Position numbers and translations under genes: made by a program. Under the pieces are notes generated by a model, which was not told the origin of the DNA, did no database searches, and saw only the letters and a program-made list of their open reading frames with translations. Of a stretch of DNA of 36,589 nucleotides, positions 1 through 7,028 are shown one piece after another. Numbering within the stretch: position 1 is the first letter of the stretch; every line of letters begins with the position of its first letter. The DNA comes from a virus. The stretch covers positions 1 to 36,589 of IMG/VR virus record IMGVR_UViG_3300009183_000027. The stretch is one strand, 5' to 3'.

Positions 1-123
1 AGCCGCCGATTTTGTAGGAATGCTATTCCTCGCCCGTGATGTGGCGCATAGCGTCCATCTGAACACGCGCAGCTACTCCAAGCACGTTGCGTTAAACACC
101 TTTTACGACAGCATCATTGACCA
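1..123. repeat. Direct terminal repeat, left copy
   Basis: Bases 1-123 are identical to bases 36467-36589. A reading frame continues smoothly from the right end into the left end, so the repeat is best read as the overlap of a circularly assembled or circularly permuted genome with a unit length of 36,466 bp. A short exact overlap like this is often an assembly artefact, so it does not prove physical terminal repeats. Confidence 0.95.
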
Positions 124-358
124 TGCTGATGCGTTTGCCGAAGCCTACCAAGGTCGGCATGGCCTAATGGGGCCGATCACGCTGCACTCAGCTACCAAGA
201 CAGCCAACATCATTGATTTTCTGCAAGGGCAACTGGATGACATTGAAAAATGCCGCTACGAAGTGGTAGACAAGTCCGATTCCTCTCTCCAGCAGTTGAT
301 TGACAACATTGTCGAGTTGTATCTATCAACCTTGTATAAACTGCGCTTCTTGGCATGA
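2..358 (+). CDS. Small helical phage protein, 3' part (gene crosses the contig joint)
   Basis: This is the C-terminal 118 residues of a 122-residue protein whose start lies at 36456 across the joint, with an AGGA ribosome site 8 bases upstream. The full protein begins MMYKAADFVG and is predicted helical, with His/Asp/Glu-rich segments (LARDVAHSVHL, FYDSIIDHADAFAEAY) that look like a small four-helix bundle of ferritin/Dps type. I associate it, from memory and with low certainty, with the DUF5856-type phage proteins. It sits directly after the portal gene and overlaps the next fibre gene by 4 bases (ATGA), so it is expressed with the late structural genes. The role is unknown. An internal ATG at 20 would give a shorter version, but reading through the joint is better supported. 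Confidence 0.8.
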   Translation, partial: AADFVGMLFLARDVAHSVHLNTRSYSKHVALNTFYDSIIDHADAFAEAYQGRHGLMGPITLHSATKTANIIDFLQGQLDDIEKCRYEVVDKSDSSLQQLIDNIVELYLSTLYKLRFLA

Positions 359-2004
359 CCATTACCGTAACGCACTCAACAGCCGCCGACGCTTCGTTCA
401 GCGCGACAGGTGCGGCTGCTTGGGACGCTACGCATTCATTTGCGGGCATTTTGGATGTCGCCAATGGTGGCACGGGGACAGCTACTCCAAGTTTGGTGGC
501 GGGGACAAATGTTACAGTTACTGGGACTTGGCCTAACCAAACCATTGCCGCTTCCGGTGGCGGGTCTGGCACAGTCACATCAGTGTCTGTTGTTTCTGCT
601 AATGGGTTTGCGGGCACTGTAGCCAATGCAACCACAACGCCAGCCGTCACCCTATCGACTAGCATTACCGGCGTTTTGAAAGGCAACGGCACTGCAATTT
701 CTGCCGCGTCTGCTGGAACTGACTACCAAGCACCAATCACGCTAACAACTACAGGAACATCAGGCGCGGCTACGTTTGTAAGCAATACATTGAACATCCC
801 GCAGTATTCTGGCGGCGGCTCAGGTACGGTTACGTCGGTAGCAGCTACTGTTCCGTCTTTTCTTTCCGTTACCGGCAGCCCAATTACCACCAGCGGAACG
901 CTTGCAATTAGCTATTCCGGCACGGCGCTTCCGATTGCCAATGGTGGCACTGGGCAGACTACAGCTGCCGCCGCCATTACTGCGCTTACGGGCACACAAA
1001 CTTCGGGTTACTACCTACGTTCTGACGGCACAAATGCCACTTTGTCAGCGATTCAAGTTGCGGATGTACCAACGCTAAACCAAAACACCACAGGCACTGC
1101 CGCTAACGTCACAGGAACTGTGGCTGTTGCTAATGGCGGGACTGGTACAACTACACCCGCGTTGGTAGCGGGAACCAATGTCACAATTACTGGAACTTGG
1201 CCCAATCAAACCATTGCCGCTTCTGGTGGCGGCGGTTCAGGAACAGTTACATCTGTAGCGGCTACTGTCCCCGCGTTTCTGTCTATAACCGGCAGCCCAA
1301 TTACCACTAGCGGAACACTGGCTATTGCCTATTCGGGAACAGCGCTTCCAATTGCTAATGGCGGCACAGGTCAGACTACAGCATCCGCTGGTTTTAATGC
1401 GCTGTCTCCCATAACCACTACCGGAGACTTAATTCTTGGCAATGGAACAAACAGCGCAACTCGGTTGCCAATTGGCACAAATGGGCAAGTTTTGTTTTCT
1501 GATGGTTCTACTGCGGCTTGGGTATCAAAAATCACCAATGGAACAGCGGTCACGCTGACAAACCAAACAACTGTAGATTTTACAAGTTTGCCAAGTTGGG
1601 TAAAGCGTATAACAGTAACTTTTGCTGGTGTTTCTCTATCTGGAACAGATGGGCCACTTATCCAACTTGGATATGGAGCAACTCCAACTTATGTTACTTC
1701 TGGGTATTCTGGTGGTTCACAAAGCCTTACGACTACCCCAACATCTGCTTCTTCACAGCCAGGAACAGGTATACCAATACAAAATTTTACTGCTTCAAAT
1801 GCCCTTGTTGGTATTATGACTATTGTTCTTTTAGACTCTACTACTAATACTTGGATAGCTACATATACTGGATATAACGCAACGACTGTTAGTTCTTTTT
1901 CAAATTCATCAATTGCATTATCTGGTACGTTAACCGCAGTGCGTTTGACACGAACTGGGACAAACACTTTTGACGCTGGTAAAGTAAATATCCTGTACGA
2001 GTAA
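355..2004 (+). CDS. Gly/Thr-rich tail fibre with duplicated repeats
   Basis: A 549-residue protein almost entirely of short beta-prone repeats rich in Gly, Thr, Ser and Ala. ANGGTG motifs recur at least four times. A block of about 45 residues (SVAATVPSFLSVTGSPITTSG and what follows, to IANGGTGQTT) occurs twice, and the same block appears in the fibre at 8463. This composition is typical of trimeric phage fibre shafts. The last 155 residues or so differ: they contain SLPSWVKRITVTF and end FDAGKVNILYE, closely resembling the end of the fibre at 16283, and are probably the receptor-binding tip. The DNA of this tip is visibly richer in A+T than the shaft. The start ATG overlaps the previous stop. 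Its position between portal and scaffold is unusual for P22-like gene order. Confidence 0.8.
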   Translation: MTITVTHSTAADASFSATGAAAWDATHSFAGILDVANGGTGTATPSLVAGTNVTVTGTWPNQTIAASGGGSGTVTSVSVVSANGFAGTVANATTTPAVTLSTSITGVLKGNGTAISAASAGTDYQAPITLTTTGTSGAATFVSNTLNIPQYSGGGSGTVTSVAATVPSFLSVTGSPITTSGTLAISYSGTALPIANGGTGQTTAAAAITALTGTQTSGYYLRSDGTNATLSAIQVADVPTLNQNTTGTAANVTGTVAVANGGTGTTTPALVAGTNVTITGTWPNQTIAASGGGGSGTVTSVAATVPAFLSITGSPITTSGTLAIAYSGTALPIANGGTGQTTASAGFNALSPITTTGDLILGNGTNSATRLPIGTNGQVLFSDGSTAAWVSKITNGTAVTLTNQTTVDFTSLPSWVKRITVTFAGVSLSGTDGPLIQLGYGATPTYVTSGYSGGSQSLTTTPTSASSQPGTGIPIQNFTASNALVGIMTIVLLDSTTNTWIATYTGYNATTVSSFSNSSIALSGTLTAVRLTRTGTNTFDAGKVNILYE

Positions 2005-2008
2005 CACT

Positions 2009-2137
2009 ATGACTACACCTACACGAATTGAAGTCAACGTCCAAACCGGCGAGGTCAAGGAAATTGAACTGGAAGGAGAAGAGCTTGCTGCTTACGAAGC
2101 AGCAATAGCCGATCAAGCCGAAAGGCAAGCAAGTTGA
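2009..2137 (+). CDS. Small acidic protein (42 aa) after the tail fibre
   Basis: The peptide starts MTTPTRIEVNVQTGEVKEIE and continues through a Glu/Ala-rich helix to QAERQAS. It begins 4 bases after the fibre stop. The layout (short beta hairpin, then an acidic helix) and the place directly after a fibre gene are like small phage proteins of unknown role often found next to fibres. There is no strong ribosome site, so it is probably translated by coupling to the fibre. The next gene starts within its stop codon (TTGA). Function unknown. Confidence 0.6.
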   Translation: MTTPTRIEVNVQTGEVKEIELEGEELAAYEAAIADQAERQAS

Positions 2138-2304
2138 ATTTCTTTGGCGGCACATTTTTTGCCGGTGATTTTTTCAGCGGGGTTAACAGCGATTTTTTCT
2201 TTGGTGCGTTTTTTGGCGGCGTATTTTTTGAAAATGCCCCAAATTCTGCTATTCTTCAACTGTTCATTGAAATTCGCTCTTTTACCGAGCGTAGGAGATT
2301 CTAG
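2134..2304 (+). CDS. Phe/Gly-rich 56-residue peptide, TTG start
   Basis: The reading frame opens with TTG at 2134, overlapping the previous TGA, and an AAAGG ribosome-like site lies about 8 bases upstream. The first 33 residues consist largely of FF doublets alternating with Gly, Ala, Asp or Ser (NFFGGTFFAGDFFSG, then DFFFGAFFGG). The remaining 23 residues are more ordinary and end in ERRRF. The frame stops at TAG immediately before the ATG of the next gene, filling the gap between neighbours exactly, which argues that it is real. Periodic FF doublets could form a stacked beta structure or a membrane-active peptide; the function is unknown. Confidence 0.6.
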   Translation: MNFFGGTFFAGDFFSGVNSDFFFGAFFGGVFFENAPNSAILQLFIEIRSFTERRRF

Positions 2305-2610
2305 ATGTCACTTAATTTGAAAGCTATCACCAGCCGTTTGGGGTATCAGCAGATCACTTCTTTAAGTTCTGCAACAAGCCTAACAGTCCCTACCACGGAC
2401 GTAAACGGGTTGAATTGCCGTCCAGCAATTGCTATTATTACGCCCGAAACTCAAGCTGTACGGTGGCGTGATGATGGAGTAGCGCCCACCGCGTCTGTAG
2501 GAATGCCGCTTGCGGCTGGCGTAACGCTTCAATATGATGGCGATTTGACAGCCATAAAATTTATTGAACAGTCGGCCAGTTCCAAGTTGAACATTACCTA
2601 CTACACCTAA
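2305..2610 (+). CDS. Small beta-rich structural protein (101 aa)
   Basis: The start ATG follows a TAGGAG ribosome site and directly abuts the stop of the preceding peptide. The protein (SLNLKAITSR at the N terminus, then alternating hydrophobic/polar strands and a C-terminal SSKLNITYYT) looks like a single small beta-sandwich. Proteins of this size and composition near capsid genes are often decoration or fibre-accessory proteins, but no diagnostic motif is visible. Its place between the fibre and the scaffold/coat genes supports a virion role. Confidence 0.65.
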   Translation: MSLNLKAITSRLGYQQITSLSSATSLTVPTTDVNGLNCRPAIAIITPETQAVRWRDDGVAPTASVGMPLAAGVTLQYDGDLTAIKFIEQSASSKLNITYYT

Positions 2611-2621
2611 AGGATTGCATC

Positions 2622-3119
2622 ATGGACTTTCACGGTGACGGTGGTTCTATGAACCACACTAATTTAATTGACTACATCAAGAATCAATTGCCTAATGAGT
2701 TGACTACGCTAGTCAATTTGCAAGCTGAATTGGCTCAACGTCAAGGCGCGCTAAATGCAGTAGCAGAAACGCTTGCCGCCCGTGATGAAGCCAAAATTGC
2801 GTTGGAAAAAGCAAAATCTCAAGCTGATGATATGTTGGCGCAAGCCAAAGACAAGCTGGCAACAGCCAAAACCAAAGCTGATGCAGCCGAAACAAAAAAT
2901 GCTGAAACAACCAAAGCAGCGGCTGATTTTGCCGCCGATTTTGCCGCCAAAACTGTTGAATTGGCGGCTTGGGAAAAGAAGCTAACAGACAAAGAAGCAA
3001 ATATTGCGGTTCGTCAAGACAAACTTGCCGCTGCGGAAACCGCAGTAGCACAAGACCGCGCCGCTTTGGAAGCACGAATTAAAGCATTTCAGGACAAGGT
3101 GGCAGCACTAAGTCCTTAA
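2622..3119 (+). CDS. Coiled-coil protein (165 aa), Ala/Lys/Glu-rich
   Basis: After a short N-terminal segment (about residues 1-30), nearly the whole protein is a heptad-like run of Ala, Lys, Glu, Asp and Gln (EKAKSQADDMLAQAKDKLA and similar), predicted as one long coiled coil. The start at 2622 has an AAGGA ribosome site 8 bases upstream; an internal ATG at 2649 is less well supported. It lies directly before the scaffold gene. It could be a scaffold-assisting or tail-length type protein. Low-complexity coiled coils cannot be assigned from sequence alone. Confidence 0.75.
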   Translation: MDFHGDGGSMNHTNLIDYIKNQLPNELTTLVNLQAELAQRQGALNAVAETLAARDEAKIALEKAKSQADDMLAQAKDKLATAKTKADAAETKNAETTKAAADFAADFAAKTVELAAWEKKLTDKEANIAVRQDKLAAAETAVAQDRAALEARIKAFQDKVAALSP

Positions 3120-3126
3120 CCCCGTA

Positions 3127-3142
3127 CTGGTGCGATCACCAG
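3127..3142 (+). promoter_or_regulatory. Hairpin overlapping the scaffold ribosome site
   Basis: CTGGTG and CACCAG form a 6-base stem around a CGAT loop. The right arm runs into AGGGA, the probable ribosome site of the scaffold gene at 3150. There is no T-run, so it is not a terminator. It may tune scaffold translation, which in P22 is known to be post-transcriptionally controlled. The link is inference. Confidence 0.45.
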
Positions 3143-3149
3143 GGATTCT

Positions 3150-3935
3150 ATGGAATCAAAAATGTCAGAAGAAAACCTAGCGGTAGTTGACCCCGCGCCG
3201 GAACCGATTGCAACGGCTGTATCGGAACCCGAAGTTAGTGCGCCGGAAGTAGCTGATGAACAGCAATCTAAAACTTTCACACAGGAAGAATTGGACGCTG
3301 CAATTGGCAAACGCCTTGCAAGAGAGCAAAGGAAATGGGAACGGGAACAAGCGCAACGCGTTGCGGAAACGCAAACGTTAAGAGCCGCGCCGGTTCAGTC
3401 TGTTGATCAATTTGAAAGCACGGAGGCTTACGCCGACGCGCTGGCCTATCAAAAGGCCGAACAGTTGATTGCACAGCGTGAAGCAGCAAAGCAGCAGTCG
3501 CAAGTTCTTGAAAGCTACCACGAGAAGGAAGAGGAAGCGCGGAGCAAATACGAGGACTTTGAACAAGTTGCGTATAACCCCAAACTTCCGATCACCAACG
3601 TGATGGCAGAAGCGATCCAATCCTCGGATATTGGGCCTGAGTTGGCTTACCACCTCGGCATAAACCCCAAGGAAGCAGACCGCATTTCCAAACTGTCGCC
3701 ACTTGCCCAGGCTAAAGAGATTGGGCGGATTGAAGCCAAATTGGCCGCAGACCCGCCCGTGAAACGTACATCGTCAGCGCCAGCACCTATTTCGCCTGTT
3801 TCTGCCCGATCCACTGGATCACCGGCCTATGACACTACGGATCCACGGTCTATCAAGACCATGACTGATTCGCAGTGGATTGAAGCCGAACGGGCACGAC
3901 AAATGAAAAAGTGGCAGGCGCAGGCTAACCGCTAA
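3150..3935 (+). CDS. Capsid scaffolding protein
   Basis: A 261-residue, highly charged protein located directly upstream of the coat gene. It has an acidic Pro/Glu-rich N terminus (residues 1-45), a long charged helix (about 46-145, with QEELDAAIGKRLAREQRKWE), a Pro/Ser-rich linker near residue 205, and a basic C-terminal helix ending RARQMKKWQAQANR. A basic C-terminal helix is the coat-binding element in P22-type scaffolds. Size, charge pattern and position all agree. The start ATG has AGGGA 5 bases upstream; ATG 3162 is an alternative. Sequence similarity to P22 gp8 itself is not obvious. Confidence 0.85.
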   Translation: MESKMSEENLAVVDPAPEPIATAVSEPEVSAPEVADEQQSKTFTQEELDAAIGKRLAREQRKWEREQAQRVAETQTLRAAPVQSVDQFESTEAYADALAYQKAEQLIAQREAAKQQSQVLESYHEKEEEARSKYEDFEQVAYNPKLPITNVMAEAIQSSDIGPELAYHLGINPKEADRISKLSPLAQAKEIGRIEAKLAADPPVKRTSSAPAPISPVSARSTGSPAYDTTDPRSIKTMTDSQWIEAERARQMKKWQAQANR

Positions 3936-3955
3936 TTTTTTTAAGGATATTTTTT

Positions 3956-5155
3956 ATGGCTAATAGCATTCTTACCATTGACATGATTACTCGGAAGGCG
4001 CTTGAAATTCTTGAGAACAACCTAGTAATCACCCGTAATGTAAACCGTCAGTACGACGACAGCTTTGCTGTTGAAGGTGCGAAGATTGGTTCCACTCTGC
4101 GTATTCGTCTGCCTGACCGCGCCCTGGTCACCGACGGCGCTGCCTTGCAAGTGCAGGACGATAACGAGCAGTTTACAACCCTGTCCGTTGCCAGCCAAAA
4201 GCACATCGGCGTGAACTTTACGTCTGCTGAATTGACCATGCAATTGGACGACTTTGCAGAGCGTGTTCTCAAGCCGCGTATCTCTCAGTTGGCCTCCAGC
4301 ATTGATGCTGATGTTGCCAACGCTTACAAAACCATCGGCCAATCGGTTGGCAGCCCTGGCACTACCCCGTCCACTTCGTTGGTGCTGTTGCAAGCCCAGC
4401 AGAAGCTGAACGAAGCTGCTGCCGTGATGTCGCCACGTTACGCAACGGTTAACCCCGCTGCCAACGCTGGTTTGGTTGAAGGCATGAAAGGTTTGTTTAA
4501 CCCCACCGACACTATCAGCCGACAATTTAAGAACGGCATGATGGGTGTTGGCGTGTTGGGCTATGAAGAGATCAATATGTCTCAATCTATCAAGCAACAC
4601 ACCACCGGCACTCGCGCTGCTACCGGTAACACTACCGGCGCTGCTGTGACAACTGAAGGTTCATCTACCTTGACCTTGACCGTTGGCTCTGGTGAATTGA
4701 TTGCTGTTGGTGACGTGTTTACGATTGCTGATTGCTACGCTGTGAACCCACAAACCCGTGAATCTACCGGTTCGTTGTTCCAGTTTGTGGCCTTGGCATC
4801 TTCAACCAGCACCACCACTGCTACTGTGACCGTGGCGCCTATGTACTCCGCTGCTCACGCACTGGCGACCATGCTGACTTTGCCTGCTACCAGCAAAGCC
4901 GTCGTGTTCATAGGTACTGCAAGCACTCAGTACCCACAGAACTTGATCTATCACAAAGACGCGATCACTTTTGCGACTGCTGACCTGTTGCTGCCCCAAG
5001 GCGTTGACATGGCCGCACGTTCCGTCCACAACGGTATCAGCTTGCGCGTTGTTCGTCAGTACGACATCAACAATGACCGTATGCCTTGCCGTATTGACGT
5101 ACTGTATGGCTTCAGCACCATTCGTCCACAAATGGCCTGCCGTATGTGGGGCTAA
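3956..5155 (+). CDS. Major coat protein, P22 gp5 type
   Basis: A 399-residue protein beginning MANSILTIDMITRKALEIL, typical of the P22-type coat family, with N-terminal features INxxLxxxxNVNRQYDDSF, GSTLRIRLP and later FTSAELTMQLDDF and LKPRISQLASSIDADV. A central Thr/Gly/Ser-rich section (about residues 220-310) would correspond to the inserted domain of HK97-fold coats of this family. The C terminus, DVLYGFSTIRPQMACRMWG, matches the conserved end with a Met/Arg-rich tail. It is preceded by a T-rich leader and a strong AAGGA site, and followed by a hairpin, consistent with very high expression. Confidence 0.93.
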   Translation: MANSILTIDMITRKALEILENNLVITRNVNRQYDDSFAVEGAKIGSTLRIRLPDRALVTDGAALQVQDDNEQFTTLSVASQKHIGVNFTSAELTMQLDDFAERVLKPRISQLASSIDADVANAYKTIGQSVGSPGTTPSTSLVLLQAQQKLNEAAAVMSPRYATVNPAANAGLVEGMKGLFNPTDTISRQFKNGMMGVGVLGYEEINMSQSIKQHTTGTRAATGNTTGAAVTTEGSSTLTLTVGSGELIAVGDVFTIADCYAVNPQTRESTGSLFQFVALASSTSTTTATVTVAPMYSAAHALATMLTLPATSKAVVFIGTASTQYPQNLIYHKDAITFATADLLLPQGVDMAARSVHNGISLRVVRQYDINNDRMPCRIDVLYGFSTIRPQMACRMWG

Positions 5156-5162
5156 ATTGAAC

Positions 5163-5176
5163 GCCCCCTCGGGGGC
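5163..5176 (+). terminator. Hairpin after coat gene
   Basis: GCCCC and GGGGC pair around a CTCG loop 8 bases after the coat stop codon. The T-run (5190-5196) lies 13 bases downstream rather than adjacent, so this is probably a weak or partial terminator, or a stem that protects the coat mRNA 3' end. Confidence 0.55.
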
Positions 5177-5209
5177 TTCATTCCGTAACTTTTTTTAAGG
5201 AAAATTATC

Positions 5210-5632
5210 ATGGCTATTCCTAACTCTGGTGGTGGGTATCAATTCACCGACGGCAACACCAATGAAATCGTTATGGGCGTTCAAGCAGCGCCTAATACGG
5301 CAACTGCTACGGCCACTCTGACCGTTGCACAAACCACTGGCGGCATCTTGGTTGGCAACCCGTCGACTACTGCGGCGACTTACACGCTTCCAACTGCTAC
5401 GGCAATTGACGCGGTGTTTACCAACGCAAAAGTCAACAGTACGTTTGAACTGACCGTCATTAACTTGGGCACTTCAACTGGCCTGATTACGATGGCCGTT
5501 GGAACCGGCATCACTGCGGTTGGTAACTTGGTTGTCGCAATTACTGGTAGCGCGGCAGGCGTTGGCGGCGCGGGGCAATTCTTGTTCCGCAAGACCGGCG
5601 ATGCCGCATACACTGTGTACCGTATTGCCTAA
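5210..5632 (+). CDS. Probable capsid decoration protein (140 aa)
   Basis: Starts MAIPNSGGGYQFTDGNTNEI and is rich in Thr, Ala, Val and Gly in a beta-strand pattern, ending GDAAYTVYRIA. The gene has the same T-run plus AAGGA leader as the coat gene and is flanked by hairpins on both sides, so it forms its own strongly translated unit next to the coat. Proteins of this kind are usually capsid decoration or stabilising proteins. No specific domain can be named with certainty. Confidence 0.75.
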   Translation: MAIPNSGGGYQFTDGNTNEIVMGVQAAPNTATATATLTVAQTTGGILVGNPSTTAATYTLPTATAIDAVFTNAKVNSTFELTVINLGTSTGLITMAVGTGITAVGNLVVAITGSAAGVGGAGQFLFRKTGDAAYTVYRIA

Positions 5633-5640
5633 ACCTAACG

Positions 5641-5662
5641 GGGGCTTCGGCCCCTGTTTTTT
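5641..5662 (+). terminator. Rho-independent terminator
   Basis: GGGGC, TTCG loop, GCCCC, then TG and six T. The UUCG-type tetraloop and U-run make this the clearest intrinsic terminator in the coat region. It lies 9 bases after the stop at 5632 and its T-run forms the leader of the next gene. Confidence 0.8.
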
Positions 5663-5673
5663 AAGGAAACATC

Positions 5674-6090
5674 ATGCCAAATACCCAAGCAGTAGGTGTT
5701 GCGTATAGCGACCCCGAATTTACTACCTGCTATGCAAGCCAAGAACTTGGCTACAGCGCAGCAGCCCAAGGTGCGGTAACGCAAGCCACAAGCAAATCCA
5801 CGGGCGTGACGCTGAATAACAGCGCTGGCCGCATCACGATGAACAATGCAGCGTTGGCCGGAGCCACCGCAGTGTCGTTCATTTTGACCAACAGCTTGAT
5901 TTCCATCAATGACACAATCATTGTGTGTGTTTCCAGTAATACGACTGGTAGCGCTGCGGGGGCTTACACCACTTACGTTTCGTATTTGGCTGCTGGCTCT
6001 GCCTTGATCACGTTGCGAAATTTGACTGCTGCTACTTCATATTCTGAAGCAGTGATTATCAATTTTTCTATCATCCACGCCGCATCTTAA
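5674..6090 (+). CDS. Second probable capsid decoration or virion protein (138 aa)
   Basis: Starts MPNTQAVGVAYSDPEFTTCY and is Ala/Ser/Thr/Val-rich throughout, with beta-strand periodicity (VSFILTNSLISINDTIIVCV). Like the two genes before it, it has a TTTTTTAAGGA leader and is bounded by terminators. It is similar in size and composition to the protein at 5210 but not obviously homologous in sequence. Most likely an abundant virion surface protein. Confidence 0.72.
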   Translation: MPNTQAVGVAYSDPEFTTCYASQELGYSAAAQGAVTQATSKSTGVTLNNSAGRITMNNAALAGATAVSFILTNSLISINDTIIVCVSSNTTGSAAGAYTTYVSYLAAGSALITLRNLTAATSYSEAVIINFSIIHAAS

Positions 6091-6094
6091 AAAG

Positions 6095-6116
6095 AAGGGG
6101 GCCACAAGCCCCCTTT
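6095..6116 (+). terminator. Hairpin terminator after decoration genes
   Basis: AAGGGGGC and GCCCCCTT form an 8-base stem around a CACAA loop, followed by TTTCT. The A-run before and T-run after suggest it can work in both directions. It is the third GC-rich hairpin within 1 kb, separating highly expressed capsid genes from the neck genes. Confidence 0.75.
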
Positions 6117-6123
6117 CTCACCT

Positions 6124-6309
6124 ATGGTCATATATCTAAAGCATCCCATCCACGGCGCTAAAGTGGCGACTATGGAACTTGAGGCAGAAGCCGACGAGAA
6201 AAACGGCTGGGTAAGATATACTTTGGATACGCCCGATTTTGAGTTGGCGGCTCCCGTGAACGTCCTGGAAGTAAAGCGACGTAGAAAAGTTGAACTAGAA
6301 GGAGTCTAG
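6124..6309 (+). CDS. Small hypothetical protein (61 aa)
   Basis: Starts MVIYLKHPIHGAKVATMELE and ends in a basic KRRRKVELEGV. A strand-rich N-terminal half with alternating hydrophobics suggests a small beta barrel or hairpin. It precedes the gp4-like gene by 2 bases and its last codons (GAAGGAG) supply that gene's ribosome site. Role unknown; its position suggests a head-completion accessory. Confidence 0.65.
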   Translation: MVIYLKHPIHGAKVATMELEAEADEKNGWVRYTLDTPDFELAAPVNVLEVKRRRKVELEGV

Positions 6310-6311
6310 CT

Positions 6312-7028
6312 ATGGCGACCTATACAGCGGGTGACCAGATTAATAGGGCACTGCGGTTGCTTGGCGTTCTTGCCGAGGGCGAGACTACTTCCGCATCAGT
6401 GTCGCAAGATTCACTGATGGCAATGAATCAGATGATTGATTCATGGAACACCGAGCGTTTGGCGGTGTTCAGCACCCAAGATCAGATTTTCACTTGGCCC
6501 GCTGGCTTTATCAACCGCACGCTTGGCCCAACCGGTGATTTTTCTGGCAATCGGCCCATTCTGTTGGATGACGCAACTTACTACCGCGACCCAGGAACCA
6601 ATGTCAGCTTTGGCATAAAAATGATCAACCAACAGCAGTACGATGGTATTGCTGTAAAGACGGTTACATCTACCTACCCGCAAGTGCTTTTTATCAACAT
6701 GACATATCCTGATGTGGATATGTACATCTACCCCAAGCCTACGCGGGATTTGGAGTGGCACTTTATCAGCGTTGAAGAACTGACCCAACCCGCTACATTA
6801 ACTACCGTGCTGGCTTTTCCGCCAGGCTATTTGCGGGCGTTTACTTACAACTTGGCGATGGAGATTGCGCCTGAATTTGGCGTTGAGCCCAGTCCACAAG
6901 TGACCCGCATTGCCATGACTAGCAAACGCAATCTGAAGCGCATCAACAACCCTGATGATGTGATGTCAATGCCTTACGCGATTGTGGCAAGCCGCCAGCG
7001 GTTCAACATCTACGCAGGAAACTACTGA
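6312..7028 (+). CDS. P22 gp4-like tail accessory (head-tail adaptor) protein
   Basis: A 238-residue protein starting MATYTAGDQINRALRLLGVL. The early QDSLMAMNQMIDSWNTERLAVF helix, the mid-protein YPKPTRDLEWHF strand and the C-terminal PPGYLRAFTYNLAMEIAPEFG match the tail accessory factor family, which forms the first ring below the portal and helps seal DNA inside the head. P22 gp4 is about 166 residues, so this is a longer version. It overlaps the next gene by one base (TGATG), keeping the two neck proteins coupled. Confidence 0.85.
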   Translation: MATYTAGDQINRALRLLGVLAEGETTSASVSQDSLMAMNQMIDSWNTERLAVFSTQDQIFTWPAGFINRTLGPTGDFSGNRPILLDDATYYRDPGTNVSFGIKMINQQQYDGIAVKTVTSTYPQVLFINMTYPDVDMYIYPKPTRDLEWHFISVEELTQPATLTTVLAFPPGYLRAFTYNLAMEIAPEFGVEPSPQVTRIAMTSKRNLKRINNPDDVMSMPYAIVASRQRFNIYAGNY

